Source: Chromatiaceae bacterium
GTDB taxonomy: Bacteria; Pseudomonadota; Gammaproteobacteria; Chromatiales; Chromatiaceae
DNA: 64,000 bases
Assembly (NCBI GenBank): GCA_024235395.1
Contig: JACKMK010000002.1
Coordinates: 744,001 to 808,000 of the forward strand
Direction of reading: 5' to 3'
Shown: positions 26,059 to 34,509 of the stretch, piece after piece
Position numbering within the stretch: the stretch's first letter is position 1
How the letters are laid out: every line of letters starts with the position of its first letter
Notes under the pieces: generated by a model
Seen by the model: only the letters and a program-made list of their open reading frames with translations
What the model was told of the DNA's origin: nothing
Database searches by the model: none
Position numbers and translations under genes: made by a program

Positions 26059-26424
26059 TCAGAAACAGCGCAATGTCGATTCGGCCTGCACCTCGCGCAG
26101 GTGGGTGACGGCGTTCTTCGCCCAGTTCGAGCCTTTGTAGACGGCCGCCCGGCCGGTGCCCGGCATCTGCTGCAGTCTCAGCAGTGTCTCGACACGTTCG
26201 TATTCGTCGTAGGGGATCGATTCCGCGATGAAGTCGATGCTGCATGCACACTTGCGCAGCAGGTCCGGAGAGGTGCCGTTGGACAACATGCAGCCGAGCA
26301 CGTAGTCGGCGATGACCGCGCTTGGATAGGCGGCGGTCTGCGGGGTGGGCTGCTCGCAGTCGGCCGCCTGCAGCGAACTGACGGACAGGGCGCATGCCAA
26401 AAGTACCGGGAGCGGCGATCGCAT
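26059..26424 (-). CDS. Small periplasmic cysteine-containing protein, unknown
   Basis: 121 residues with a signal peptide (LPVLLACALSVSSLQAADCE). The mature part has about five cysteines (ADCEQ, LGCMLS, KCACSIDF, LRCF), suggesting disulfides. The sequence YVLGCMLSNGTSPDLLRKCAC is distinctive, but I know no named family for it. It is the last gene of the minus-strand operon led by mxaD, which implies a role around the quinoprotein dehydrogenase. Confidence 0.75.
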   Translation of the reverse strand: MRSPLPVLLACALSVSSLQAADCEQPTPQTAAYPSAVIADYVLGCMLSNGTSPDLLRKCACSIDFIAESIPYDEYERVETLLRLQQMPGTGRAAVYKGSNWAKNAVTHLREVQAESTLRCF

Positions 26425-26490
26425 CGATAATCCTCCTGTGTCTGATAACGGCGGTTCGGCGGCTCACGGCCGACCGCGCGACCTAGGTCG

Positions 26491-27168
26491 TCAATGGACC
26501 TCGGCGGTCTGGCGAAAATGCAATTCCTCTTCGACCATGTCGCCGGCCGCGGTCGCCATGCGCGTGCGGATCAGCAACAGATCGCCGGGCACCTGTTCGG
26601 AGTAGCCGAACACGTACTCCTTGTCCGCGTAGCCGTCGAACGCGGCCAGCGTCTCGTCGCTGGTGAACGGCACCACGGTGATCATTGTCGCATCCACCTG
26701 TCGCTCACCGACGGTGGCGCGCGTCTGCACGATCTGTGGCGTTCGAAACGCCTTGCGGATGCGGTTGCGGAAATGTGCGACCGGCGTGCCGGTGTGCTGC
26801 GCCATGTCGCGGATGTCGCGCTCCAGGAACTGCACCGCGACCGGGTTGCCGCGATAGCCGTGCGTATCGGGGAACCTGATCCGATCCTCGCCGCTGAGGA
26901 ACTCGAATGACAGATCGCGGCGCGCCTCATCGACCACCCCGGTGACGGTCATCCGGACTTCGTCGACCTTGTCCACCCGGCCTGTGGCGCGACTGGCGAA
27001 ATCGTAGACCAGCGTCTGTCCCTGTCGCGTCTGTCTGAGATGCTCGCCGAGGAACACCAGCTCCTGTGCCCGGTTCAGTTCCTCGGCCGGCGCCTCGGCA
27101 ACAGCGCGTGCGGCAGCAAACGCGAGGCACGCGATGGGCAGCCATTTCAGCAGACGGTACAGCGACAT
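26491..27168 (-). CDS. Exported protein of unknown function in mxaD operon
   Basis: 225 residues from MSLYRLLKWLPIACLAFAAARAVA, a signal peptide. The mature part is a mainly beta, charged protein (QGQTLVYDFASRATGRVDKV, VRMTVTGVVDEARRDLSFEF, DATMITVVPFTSDETLAAFD, EEELHFRQTAEVH). I do not recognise a family. It lies between two other unknown genes downstream of mxaD and a beta-propeller gene, and is probably a periplasmic factor for the XoxF system. Confidence 0.75.
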   Translation of the reverse strand: MSLYRLLKWLPIACLAFAAARAVAEAPAEELNRAQELVFLGEHLRQTRQGQTLVYDFASRATGRVDKVDEVRMTVTGVVDEARRDLSFEFLSGEDRIRFPDTHGYRGNPVAVQFLERDIRDMAQHTGTPVAHFRNRIRKAFRTPQIVQTRATVGERQVDATMITVVPFTSDETLAAFDGYADKEYVFGYSEQVPGDLLLIRTRMATAAGDMVEEELHFRQTAEVH

Positions 27169-27251
27169 GACGACGGGTCTCCGGTGGTTTCGAACGGGTA
27201 AAGACATCGGCGGGATACCGGCAGCGAAGCAGGCCCGGGCCGCCGCACGGC

Positions 27252-27566
27252 TCAGCCGAACAGCCGCTTGAGCCAGCCGAACAGGCCGCCGCCTGTGGAT
27301 TCGGCCGGCCGCGGTCGTGCACCCGTCGTCGTTTCCCGGCGGGCGCCGGCGACCGGCGCGGGCCGAGCCGGTGCCGGGTCCGGGTCCGGGGCCGCCGTGG
27401 GACGGTTCGGGACTGGGTTCGCGACTGCCGCCCGGTGTTGCTCGTAGTGGCGTCGCAACACCGAATCACTGGGCGGCAGCGCGAGGAATGCCTGCCAGGC
27501 GAACGCGGCGGCCGATTCGTGGTGCCGACGCAGTGTCGAGTCTTCTGGGTAGTCGGATCTGTACAT
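27252..27566 (-). CDS. Small proline-rich protein with amphipathic tail, unknown
   Basis: 104 residues without a signal peptide. The N-terminal half is helical and charged (DSTLRRHHESAAAFAWQAFLA, with the related repeat DSVLRRHYEQHRAAVAN), the middle is Pro/Ala-rich, and the C terminus GGGLFGWLKRLFG is amphipathic and could touch the membrane. The two LRRHHE/LRRHYE units suggest an internal duplication. The reading frame keeps the operon direction and codon character. No function can be named. Confidence 0.6.
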   Translation of the reverse strand: MYRSDYPEDSTLRRHHESAAAFAWQAFLALPPSDSVLRRHYEQHRAAVANPVPNRPTAAPDPDPAPARPAPVAGARRETTTGARPRPAESTGGGLFGWLKRLFG

Positions 27567-27600
27567 GGTGTGCTCCTGGCCGAATGCGTGGATGCGCCGG

Positions 27601-28584
27601 TCAGCTGCCTCCGGCGACGAAAATCCCGAATGCGCGCGGTCCCTCGCCGGTGGGTATGCGGTCGGTCACTTCGAGGCTGTGGCTGTCGAGGATCAGCAGC
27701 TCATTGCTGAACCAGCTCGCGACATAGACGCGTTCGCCATCGGGGTCGGCGACGATACCCTCCGGAAACTCGCCGACCGCCCGTTCCGCAACGACCTCGA
27801 GTCGCGCGCCGTCGATCAGCGACACGCTGTTGGCGTGCTGGTTGGTCACATAGATGCGCGTACCGTCCGGCGACACCGCGACCGCGTAAGGGGTGCTGCC
27901 GACAGCGATGGTCGCGATCGGCTGCAACGTCCTGGCGTCGATCACGCTCAGGTCGTTGCTGGCCACGTTGGCCACATACAGGCGTGCCCCGTCCGGCTCG
28001 ATACCGATCCCGAACGGGCGTTGTCCGGTCGCCACGTGACCGACTACCGCCAACGTGGTGGCATCGATCACGCTCAGCCGGTTGTCGTCGCGGTCGGCGA
28101 CAAAGATTCGCGAACCGTCCGCAGCAACCGCCACGCCCGACGGTGCCCTGCCAACGCCGACCCGGGCCAGCGGCTTGAGTGTCTGCGCGTCCAACACCTG
28201 CAGCTCGTTGGCGAACCAGTCGGTGACGTAGACGCGGCTGCCGTCGGGGCTCAATGCAATGCCGAGTGGCCCCTGACCGCCGACGCCCTCCATCGTCACC
28301 TCGTGCGAGCGGCCGTCGAGCCGATAGATGCGCCCGGTTTCGGGATCGGAGATGAACACGTCGTGGCCGTTGCGCGACACCGCGACGCCGGCCGGTCGCT
28401 CGCCCACGGCGATGTCCACCGTCACGCGACGCTCGCCAAGATCGATCACCGAGATCGAGCTGCTGTCCTGGTTGGGGACGAACGCAAAAGGCGCACCGAT
28501 GGCGCCGCCGGCAAGCAACACCGCCGTGGCCGCCAGGGCCCGTGCACCATGCACTGCGGGATGTGGCGTGCGGCGGTGACCCAT
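27601..28584 (-). CDS. YVTN-type beta-propeller periplasmic protein
   Basis: 327 residues with an N-terminal signal segment (ALAATAVLLAGGAIGA) and about seven propeller repeats of the form AVSPDGTRIYVTNQHANSVS / VIDATTLAVVGHVATGQRPF. It is related in design to the protein at 30692-31675, which is part of the PQQ-linked ABC system. Such propellers are found around PQQ dehydrogenases, but their exact role is unknown. Its stop is adjacent to the mxaD end, so the two are co-transcribed, mxaD first. Confidence 0.85.
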   Translation of the reverse strand: MGHRRTPHPAVHGARALAATAVLLAGGAIGAPFAFVPNQDSSSISVIDLGERRVTVDIAVGERPAGVAVSRNGHDVFISDPETGRIYRLDGRSHEVTMEGVGGQGPLGIALSPDGSRVYVTDWFANELQVLDAQTLKPLARVGVGRAPSGVAVAADGSRIFVADRDDNRLSVIDATTLAVVGHVATGQRPFGIGIEPDGARLYVANVASNDLSVIDARTLQPIATIAVGSTPYAVAVSPDGTRIYVTNQHANSVSLIDGARLEVVAERAVGEFPEGIVADPDGERVYVASWFSNELLILDSHSLEVTDRIPTGEGPRAFGIFVAGGS

Positions 28585-29112
28585 TCAGCCCCCTTCGATG
28601 ACCTTCTTGGCGTTGTCCAGCCCGGACTCGTAGACACCGGTCACAGCATCGACCGCGGCCTGGTCGCTCAACTCGGCTGGCGGGTCGTTGTTGGGGTAAC
28701 CGCGGTAGAACGCGCCCTTCCAGGTGACCCGGCTCCCCCCGTCGGTCGGTGTGACGTTGATCCACGACGAGTAGTTGGTCACCGGCAACACCTTCACGTC
28801 GACCTGTTCTATCCGGTAGAACAAGGCGTGCTTGTCGCCGTCGTATTGCTCGAGCACCTCGAAGATCTGTCCGCCACCCCCCAGCGTCAGGGTGCGCGTC
28901 GCGCCCGGCTGATTGCCGCCCTCGCCGGTGGTCGAGGTGACGGCCGGGTGCCAGCTCATGTTCTGGAAGTCGCCGATCACGGACCAGACCTTGTCCGGTG
29001 GGGCGGCGATATCGCGCGTGATCACGACTTTTTTGCGAGTCGGGCCGTGCGCAGAGCTGATCCCCGCGTAGGCGACCAGGAACGCGATCAACGTTATCAA
29101 TAGACGTTTCAC
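28585..29112 (-). CDS. mxaD: MxaD-like SRPBCC periplasmic protein
   Basis: 175 residues with a signal peptide (LLITLIAFLVAYAGISSAHG) and a START/SRPBCC fold (KVVITRDIAAPPDKVWSVIG, DFQNMSWHPAVTSTTGEGGN, GSRVTWKGAFYRG). MxaD homologues sit in methanol dehydrogenase clusters and are reported to aid electron transfer from the dehydrogenase to its cytochrome. It is the first gene of a five-gene minus-strand operon and diverges from the PQQ-linked ABC operon. Confidence 0.9.
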   Translation of the reverse strand: MKRLLITLIAFLVAYAGISSAHGPTRKKVVITRDIAAPPDKVWSVIGDFQNMSWHPAVTSTTGEGGNQPGATRTLTLGGGGQIFEVLEQYDGDKHALFYRIEQVDVKVLPVTNYSSWINVTPTDGGSRVTWKGAFYRGYPNNDPPAELSDQAAVDAVTGVYESGLDNAKKVIEGG

Positions 29113-29170
29113 CGAGGCTCCTCCCGGGCGATGCGACGATGGAAGTTACGGGTTGGGTGACTGTGTGATG

Positions 29171-29186
29171 AGCAATGTCCATGCCG
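29171..29186 (-). promoter_or_regulatory. Sigma-54-like promoter for mxaD operon
   Basis: On the minus strand it reads CGGCATG-GACA-TTGCT: 10 of 12 consensus positions with GG-N10-GC spacing. The predicted start near 29160 gives a leader of about 48 nt to mxaD. Confidence 0.5.
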
Positions 29187-29418
29187 AACCCAATGCCCGG
29201 GGTTGCGAGCAGCCTCCGAGTGACCGCCCGGGCGCATGCGCGGTAAGCAATCCGGCATCGCCACCCGGCTGCGGTGCCGGGTGTGACGGCGACGCGTTAC
29301 ATCGCTGACACGCTGTGTTGCATCGTGGCCGCGATCGCGGTCCACCCACTTCGACAGAGCCTGTGCAATACGGTGTCGGTCGAATCGGGCGGTACATCGC
29401 GGCGCCCGTCCACACGCG

Positions 29419-29434
29419 TGGTACGTCCCTTGCT
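29419..29434 (+). promoter_or_regulatory. Sigma-54-like promoter for PQQ-associated ABC operon
   Basis: TGGTACG-TCCC-TTGCT matches 11 of 12 consensus positions with correct spacing. The predicted start near 29445 leaves about 40 nt of leader with the site GAGAGGA before the ATG at 29486. Confidence 0.6.
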
Positions 29435-29485
29435 TGGGGGGTAAGGCAGGCGATCGGCCGGGCGGCCGCGAGAGGACCGTTATCG

Positions 29486-30652
29486 ATGCGAACATGTCTG
29501 GTGTTGTTACTTGCGGCACTGTCGACGGGTGCCCAGTCGCTGACCCTGGAGATCGGGCTGCTGGGGCGCCATCCGGAGGAGTCGCTGCCGCTGACGTCGC
29601 TGGAACCACGCATCGTCGACGATGGCGTGGCCGGAGCGGAGCAGGGCATACGTGACAACAACACGACTGGACGGTTCACCGGTCAGTCGTTCGTGCTCGA
29701 TCCGGTGGTGATACAGCCGGGTGAGTCCGCCGCCGCTGCGTTCCGCGCGCTGCACGCCAAGGGGGTCCGCCTGTTCCTCGTGAACCTGTCGGCGGCCGAC
29801 CTGCTGGCGGTGGCCGACCTGCCCGAGGCGGCTGACAGCCTGTTGTTCAATATCGGCGCAACGGACGACAGGCTGCGCGTCGCCGAGTGCCGAGACAATC
29901 TGCTGCACACCGCGCCGAGCCGGGCGATGCTCACCGATGCGCTGGCCCAGTATCTCGCCTGGAAGCGTTGGACACGTTGGTTCCTCGTCGTCGGACGGGG
30001 GCCCGCCGATACCGCGTATGCGAGCGCGCTGGAGCGTGCCGCCAAACGTTTCGGCGGTAAGATCGTCGAACGCAAGGAGTGGACCTTCGATGCCGGCGCA
30101 CGTCGAACGGACTCCGGCCATTTCCACGAGCAGCAGGCGGTGAACGCGTTCACCCAGGTCGACGACTACGACATCCTGCTGGTCGCCGACGAGGCCGACA
30201 GCTTCGGCGAATACCTCAACTATCGTACCTACCAGCCGCGTCCGGTCGGTGGTACCCAGGGGCTGACCGCGACGGCATGGAGCGGGGTGTTCGAGCAATG
30301 GGGGGCGACCCAGTTCCAGCGCCGGTTCAACAGCGTAACGGGACGGTGGATGACCCCGTTGGACTACGCGGCCTGGCTCGCGGTACGCAGCCTCGGCGAA
30401 GGCGCCACACGCACCAGTTCCGCCGATCCGCAGGTGTTGCACAGCTATCTGCTGGGTCCGGAATTCAAGCTGGCGGCATTCAAGGGCGTACCGGTCGGTT
30501 ACCGTGAATGGAACGGCCAGCTGCGCCAACCCCTGCTGATCGTGTCGCGGCGGATCCTGGTGTCGGTGTCGCCGCAAGAGGGCTTTCTGCATCAGTTCTC
30601 ACCGCTCGACACCCTCGGTTATGACCGCGCGGAGGTCCGCTGTGCCAGGTGA
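29486..30652 (+). CDS. PQQ-dependent alcohol dehydrogenase system, ABC-type substrate-binding protein
   Basis: A 388-residue periplasmic protein of the branched-chain amino-acid receptor fold. A signal peptide (MRTCLVLLLAALSTGAQS) is followed by LTLEIGLLGRHPEESLPL, FVLDPVVIQPGESAAAAFRA and LAQYLAWKRWTRWFLVVGR. It belongs to the PQQ alcohol dehydrogenase system binding-protein family, found with the propeller, ATPase and permease genes that follow. The ligand is unknown. The family is thought to serve the periplasmic quinoprotein machinery rather than nutrient uptake, because the paired permease is of the export type. Confidence 0.88.
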   Translation: MRTCLVLLLAALSTGAQSLTLEIGLLGRHPEESLPLTSLEPRIVDDGVAGAEQGIRDNNTTGRFTGQSFVLDPVVIQPGESAAAAFRALHAKGVRLFLVNLSAADLLAVADLPEAADSLLFNIGATDDRLRVAECRDNLLHTAPSRAMLTDALAQYLAWKRWTRWFLVVGRGPADTAYASALERAAKRFGGKIVERKEWTFDAGARRTDSGHFHEQQAVNAFTQVDDYDILLVADEADSFGEYLNYRTYQPRPVGGTQGLTATAWSGVFEQWGATQFQRRFNSVTGRWMTPLDYAAWLAVRSLGEGATRTSSADPQVLHSYLLGPEFKLAAFKGVPVGYREWNGQLRQPLLIVSRRILVSVSPQEGFLHQFSPLDTLGYDRAEVRCAR

Positions 30653-30691
30653 GGCCAGCCGATCAGGCAATACAACAGGAGGAACCCAAGC

Positions 30692-31675
30692 ATGAGAGTT
30701 GGTTGCAACCCGGTGGCGCTGCACGCGCTGGTGATGGTCTGCGGGTGGGGCATCGCGGATCCGGCCGCCGCCTATACCGTGTACGTGTCGAGTGAAAAGG
30801 ACAATGTGATCACCGTGGTCGACGGTGAGACGCTGGAACGGCGGGCCCAGGTCGGCGTGGGTCAGCGTCCGCGCGGCATCGCGTTGAGCCGTGACAACAA
30901 GGTGTTGTATGTCTGCACCAGTGACGAAGACCACATCGAGGTACTCGATCTGGCCACGCTCAAGGTGACCCATACGCTGCCGTCGGGGCCGGACCCCGAA
31001 CTGCTCGCGCTGGGCCCCGAGGGGCGCCTGCTGTACGTCGCCAACGAAGACGACAACATGGTCACGGTGGTCGACGTCGAGTCCCGCAGCAAGGTCGTCG
31101 AGATCCAGGTGGGCGTCGAACCCGAGGGCATGGGGATCAGTCCGGATGGGCGATGGTTGGTGAATACCTCCGAGACCACCAACATGGCGCATTTCATCGA
31201 CCTGCAGAGCCATGCGGTGGTCGCAAACGTCCTGGTCGACCAGCGCCCGCGTGTTGCACAGTTCACGCCGGACAGCAGACAGGTCTGGGTATCCTCGGAG
31301 ATCGGCGGTACCGTCGCGGTGATCGATGTCGACCGCAAGGAGATCATCAAGAAGATCGGCTTCGAGATTCCGGGCATCCGTGCCGAATCGATCCAGCCGG
31401 TCGGCATCCGCATCTCCGATGACGGCAGCCGTGCATTCGTCGCGCTGGGGCCCGCGGCACGCGTCGCCGTGATCGACACGGCCTCGCTCGAGGTCGAGAA
31501 ATACCTGCTGGTTGGACAACGTGTCTGGAACCTCGCCTTCTCGCCGGACCGCACGCGCCTGTTCACCACCAACGGCGTCAGCAACGACATGTCGGTGATC
31601 GATCTGGAAAAACTGCGGGTGCGCAAATCGGTGCCGGTCGGTCGCCTGCCCTGGGGGGTCGTGGTCGCCCCTTGA
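30692..31675 (+). CDS. PQQ-dependent catabolism-associated beta-propeller protein
   Basis: 327 residues with a signal peptide (LVMVCGWGIADPAAA) and seven YVTN-like repeats (VYVSSEKDNVITVVDGETLE, LYVANEDDNMVTVVDVESRS, VWVSSEIGGTVAVIDVDRKE). It matches the PQQ-associated propeller family that is always linked to the ABC system here. The stop overlaps the start of the ATPase gene. Its role is unknown: it may bind the cofactor or the dehydrogenase. Confidence 0.9.
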   Translation: MRVGCNPVALHALVMVCGWGIADPAAAYTVYVSSEKDNVITVVDGETLERRAQVGVGQRPRGIALSRDNKVLYVCTSDEDHIEVLDLATLKVTHTLPSGPDPELLALGPEGRLLYVANEDDNMVTVVDVESRSKVVEIQVGVEPEGMGISPDGRWLVNTSETTNMAHFIDLQSHAVVANVLVDQRPRVAQFTPDSRQVWVSSEIGGTVAVIDVDRKEIIKKIGFEIPGIRAESIQPVGIRISDDGSRAFVALGPAARVAVIDTASLEVEKYLLVGQRVWNLAFSPDRTRLFTTNGVSNDMSVIDLEKLRVRKSVPVGRLPWGVVVAP

Positions 31676-32427
31676 AAACGCCGGCCCCCCACGAAAAGGT
31701 CGCGCTGCAGGCCGAGGGTGTCACCTTCTCCTATGGCAACCGCCCGGTGCTGCAGGATGTCTCGATCGAGGTCCCTGCGGGCAGCTTCTGCGTACTGCTG
31801 GGGGTCAACGGTGCGGGCAAGACGACGCTTTTTTCACTGCTCACCCGGTTGTTTCTGTGCCGTCGCGGCCGGATCCGGATCCTGGGTCGAGATCTGCACG
31901 CCGACGGCCACCGTGCGCTCGCCGGCCTCGGAGTGGTGTTCCAGCAGCCGACGCTGGACCTTGACCTCACGCTGCGGCAGAACCTGCGCTATTTCTGCGT
32001 GTTGCAGGGACTGGATCCCGTGCTCGCGCGGGAACGTATCCAGCAGGCCCTGACCGATATCGGTCTGAGCGACCGTGGTGACGACAAGGTGCGCCAGCTC
32101 AGCGGTGGGCAGCGGCGGCGTCTCGAACTGGCGCGTGCGCTGTTGCACCGCCCGCGACTGCTGCTGGCCGACGAGGCCACTGTGGGTCTGGACATCCACA
32201 GCCGTCAGGCGATCCTGCAGCAGGTCAGGGCCGAGTGTCGCGAACGCGGCGTCGGCGTGTTGTGGGCGACGCACCTGGTCGACGAGGTGCGCGGTGACGA
32301 CCGTGTCGTCGTGTTGCATCGCGGCAGCGTGTTGCAGCAGGGATCGGCAGAGGTACTGCTGCGGGAGACCGCCAGCGATACCGTCGAGCAGGCGTTCAAT
32401 CGGCTTACCCGCGGGGATGCCGCGTGA
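31672..32427 (+). CDS. PQQ-dependent alcohol dehydrogenase system ABC ATPase
   Basis: 251 residues. Walker A is GVNGAGKTTLFSLL, signature LSGGQRRRLELARALL, Walker B LLLADEATVGLD, and switch His in LWATHLVDEV. This is the export-type (DrrA/ABC-2) family. The start is a TTG at 31672 overlapping the upstream stop (TTGA), which implies translational coupling; no ATG or GTG is available close by. It pairs with the ABC-2 permease that follows. Confidence 0.9.
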   Translation: MKTPAPHEKVALQAEGVTFSYGNRPVLQDVSIEVPAGSFCVLLGVNGAGKTTLFSLLTRLFLCRRGRIRILGRDLHADGHRALAGLGVVFQQPTLDLDLTLRQNLRYFCVLQGLDPVLARERIQQALTDIGLSDRGDDKVRQLSGGQRRRLELARALLHRPRLLLADEATVGLDIHSRQAILQQVRAECRERGVGVLWATHLVDEVRGDDRVVVLHRGSVLQQGSAEVLLRETASDTVEQAFNRLTRGDAA

Positions 32428-33218
32428 GGCCGGGGCAGTATGCACGTTGCATGCTGGGGATTCTGGTGCGCGAGGCGCTGCGTTTCCTGCATCAGCGCGA
32501 ACGCTTTTTCGGTGCCCTGGTGCGGCCCCTGGTCTGGTTGTTCATCTTCGCCGCCGGGTTCCGCTCCGTGCTCGGCGTTTCGATCATCCCGCCGTACGAG
32601 ACCTATATCCTCTACGAGGAATACATCGTCCCCGGCCTCGCCGCGATGGTGTTGCTGTTCAGCGGTATGCAGGGTTCGCTGTCGATGGTGTACGACCGCG
32701 AGATGGGTAGCATGCGACTGTTGATGGTGAGCCCCTTCCCGCGTTGGTACCTGCTGGTGTGCAAGCTCACGGCGGGCACCCTGGTGTCGATACTGCAGGT
32801 GTACCTCTTTCTGGCGATCGCGTGGTTCTGGGACGTACGCCCGCCGGCATCGGGCTACCTGCTGGTGTTTCCGGCGCTGCTGCTCGCCGGCTTGATGTTG
32901 GGTGCACTCGGGCTGCTGCTGTCATCGTTTATTCGCCAGCTGGAAAACTTCGCCGGGGTCATGAACTTCGTGATCTTCCCGATGTTCTTTGCCTCGTCGG
33001 CTTTGTACCCCTTGTGGCGCATTCGCGACTCGAGTGTGCCGCTGTACCAGATCTGCCTGTATAACCCGTTCACCTCGGCGGTCGAACTCATCCGCTTTGC
33101 GCTGTATGGCGAGGTCAACCTCGAGGCACTGGCATGGGTCGTCGGGGCCCTGGCGGTATTCCTTGGCGCTGCGATCTATGGCTACGATCCGGCGCGCGAA
33201 CTGATGCGGCGCAAGTGA
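32424..33218 (+). CDS. PQQ-associated ABC-2 type permease (PedC-like)
   Basis: 264 residues with six hydrophobic segments (LVWLFIFAAGFRSVLG, LAAMVLLFSGMQGSLSMV, LLVFPALLLAGLMLGALGLLL and others) of the ABC-2 export family. The family start MLGILVREALRFLHQRERFF occurs at ATG 32451; the GTG at 32424 overlaps the ATPase stop and is kept here as the coupled start. With the ATPase it would move an unidentified compound across the inner membrane in support of PQQ-dependent oxidation. Confidence 0.88.
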   Translation: MRPGQYARCMLGILVREALRFLHQRERFFGALVRPLVWLFIFAAGFRSVLGVSIIPPYETYILYEEYIVPGLAAMVLLFSGMQGSLSMVYDREMGSMRLLMVSPFPRWYLLVCKLTAGTLVSILQVYLFLAIAWFWDVRPPASGYLLVFPALLLAGLMLGALGLLLSSFIRQLENFAGVMNFVIFPMFFASSALYPLWRIRDSSVPLYQICLYNPFTSAVELIRFALYGEVNLEALAWVVGALAVFLGAAIYGYDPARELMRRK

Positions 33219-33251
33219 ACGGTCGGCCTTTTACAAAATGGAACTGACGAC

Positions 33252-33884
33252 ATGAATTGGTATGCGATTCGCCAAGCGGTCCTGGCAGTCTTGATCACCG
33301 TATCCGGTGCGTGCCCTCTGGCCGGCGGCGCCGACGACGAGCGTGACTGGCCATGCGAGCAGGCACTCGTGCCCGAGATCGATGCCGCCGTGGTCTGGGA
33401 TGGCCCGGACATCTCGGGACTGTCGGGGCAGTGGGCCAAAGACCCGCAGATCGCGACAGCCGTGCGGCGCCTGACTGCGCGGCGCTATGAACGCGAGACG
33501 GCGGAAGCGGTGGTGGAGGCATTTTCAGCCACACAGCCCGCTTCGGAAGGACGTGACCGGCAGCTGAGCCAGCTGTTCGCCGGCGTGCTCGAGGTCATGA
33601 ACGATGACCGGCGGCGCCTGATCGATGGGATTCTGCGTTATGCGCGCGACCAGCAGCGCCGGGCCGAGGTACTGGGCACCCATCTCGCCGAGATCGCGGA
33701 GCTCGAATCAGATCCGTCTGACGCGGCACGCACGCGACTGCACGACCTCCAGCAGCAGGTCACGTTGGAACAACGCATGTTCGATGATCGCGAACACGCA
33801 CTGCCGTTCCTTTGCACCCGGCCACGCGAGGTCGAACAACGCGTCGGCGAACTGGCAAGGATGATCGCCATGCACCTCCAGTGA
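33252..33884 (+). CDS. Exported coiled-coil-rich protein, unknown, last gene of PQQ-ABC operon
   Basis: 210 residues with a signal peptide (VLAVLITVSGACPLAGG). The mature part is almost entirely charged helix (LSQLFAGVLEVMNDDRRRLI, YARDQQRRAEVLGTHLAEIA, RLHDLQQQVTLEQRMFDDRE), so a periplasmic helical bundle or coiled coil is likely. Two cysteines (WPCEQA, FLCTRP) may form a disulfide. Proteins of this kind accompany the PQQ-linked ABC genes, but no function is known to me. Confidence 0.78.
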   Translation: MNWYAIRQAVLAVLITVSGACPLAGGADDERDWPCEQALVPEIDAAVVWDGPDISGLSGQWAKDPQIATAVRRLTARRYERETAEAVVEAFSATQPASEGRDRQLSQLFAGVLEVMNDDRRRLIDGILRYARDQQRRAEVLGTHLAEIAELESDPSDAARTRLHDLQQQVTLEQRMFDDREHALPFLCTRPREVEQRVGELARMIAMHLQ

Positions 33885-33915
33885 TCCGGCAAAGCCTCGG
33901 TTCCAGGCGTGCATG

Positions 33916-34509
33916 TCAGCGTATCGGTACCGGTGACGACTCGGCCATCGGCAGTTTGGCCGCTGACCAGCCGTCGGTGCCCTCCGGAAACCACAATACC
34001 TGGCGGTACCCGTAGCGCGCGGCGCGTCGGGCCGCGTTCCAAGACATCCAGCAATCGGCCAGGCAATAGATCACGATAGGCCGATCGAGGTCACCACCGG
34101 TGAGACGCTGCAGGTTGTCGTGAAAGTAGCGTTCGAGTTCGTCGGACAGGCGCCCGTAACCCACGTTGGGCAGCCACACGGAGCCGGGGATGTTGCGCCG
34201 CGCGGGCGGCAGCCACAGCGCAGTCGCACTCAAACCTGCCGGCCGGGGCGGGCGCGGCAGTACGTCGATCCATATCGCTGCCGCTTGCGTGGCAGCACGG
34301 GCCAGATGGGCGACCTCATCGGTGTGCACGGTGCGTGCGCCGGGCACATGGTCTGGCACCGGGGCGCGAAACGCGTCGATCCGGTAACCGTCGCTGGAAA
34401 AAAAGGGTGTCTGCCCTTCAGCCGAGGAAGTGGCGTTCAGGAGCAGACACAAAGTGGACATGAACAGGCACCGGGCAAAACTGCACGGTGCCTGCCAGCG
34501 GCCGTTCAT
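33916..34509 (-). CDS. PQQ-dependent catabolism-associated CXXCW-motif (rhodanese-like) protein
   Basis: 197 residues with a signal peptide (FMSTLCLLLNATSSAEG). The rhodanese-like core ends with the signature YCLADCWMSWNAARRAARYG, where the two Cys and Trp give the family its name (here spaced C-x3-C-W). It overlaps the upstream moxJ-like gene by ATGA. Family members accompany PQQ dehydrogenases. A redox or sulfur-transfer role is plausible but unproven. Confidence 0.88.
   Translation of the reverse strand: MNGRWQAPCSFARCLFMSTLCLLLNATSSAEGQTPFFSSDGYRIDAFRAPVPDHVPGARTVHTDEVAHLARAATQAAAIWIDVLPRPPRPAGLSATALWLPPARRNIPGSVWLPNVGYGRLSDELERYFHDNLQRLTGGDLDRPIVIYCLADCWMSWNAARRAARYGYRQVLWFPEGTDGWSAAKLPMAESSPVPIR

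Larger units (their letters stand above)
29113..29485. other. Divergent control region between mxaD operon and PQQ-ABC operon
   Basis: No gene is seen in these 373 nt. The region holds a -24/-12 element facing each operon (29171-29186 minus, 29419-29434 plus). Between them are GTGTGAC (29281-29287) and TGACAC (29306-29311), partial versions of the repeat found in other C1 control regions of this window. Confidence 0.5.
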
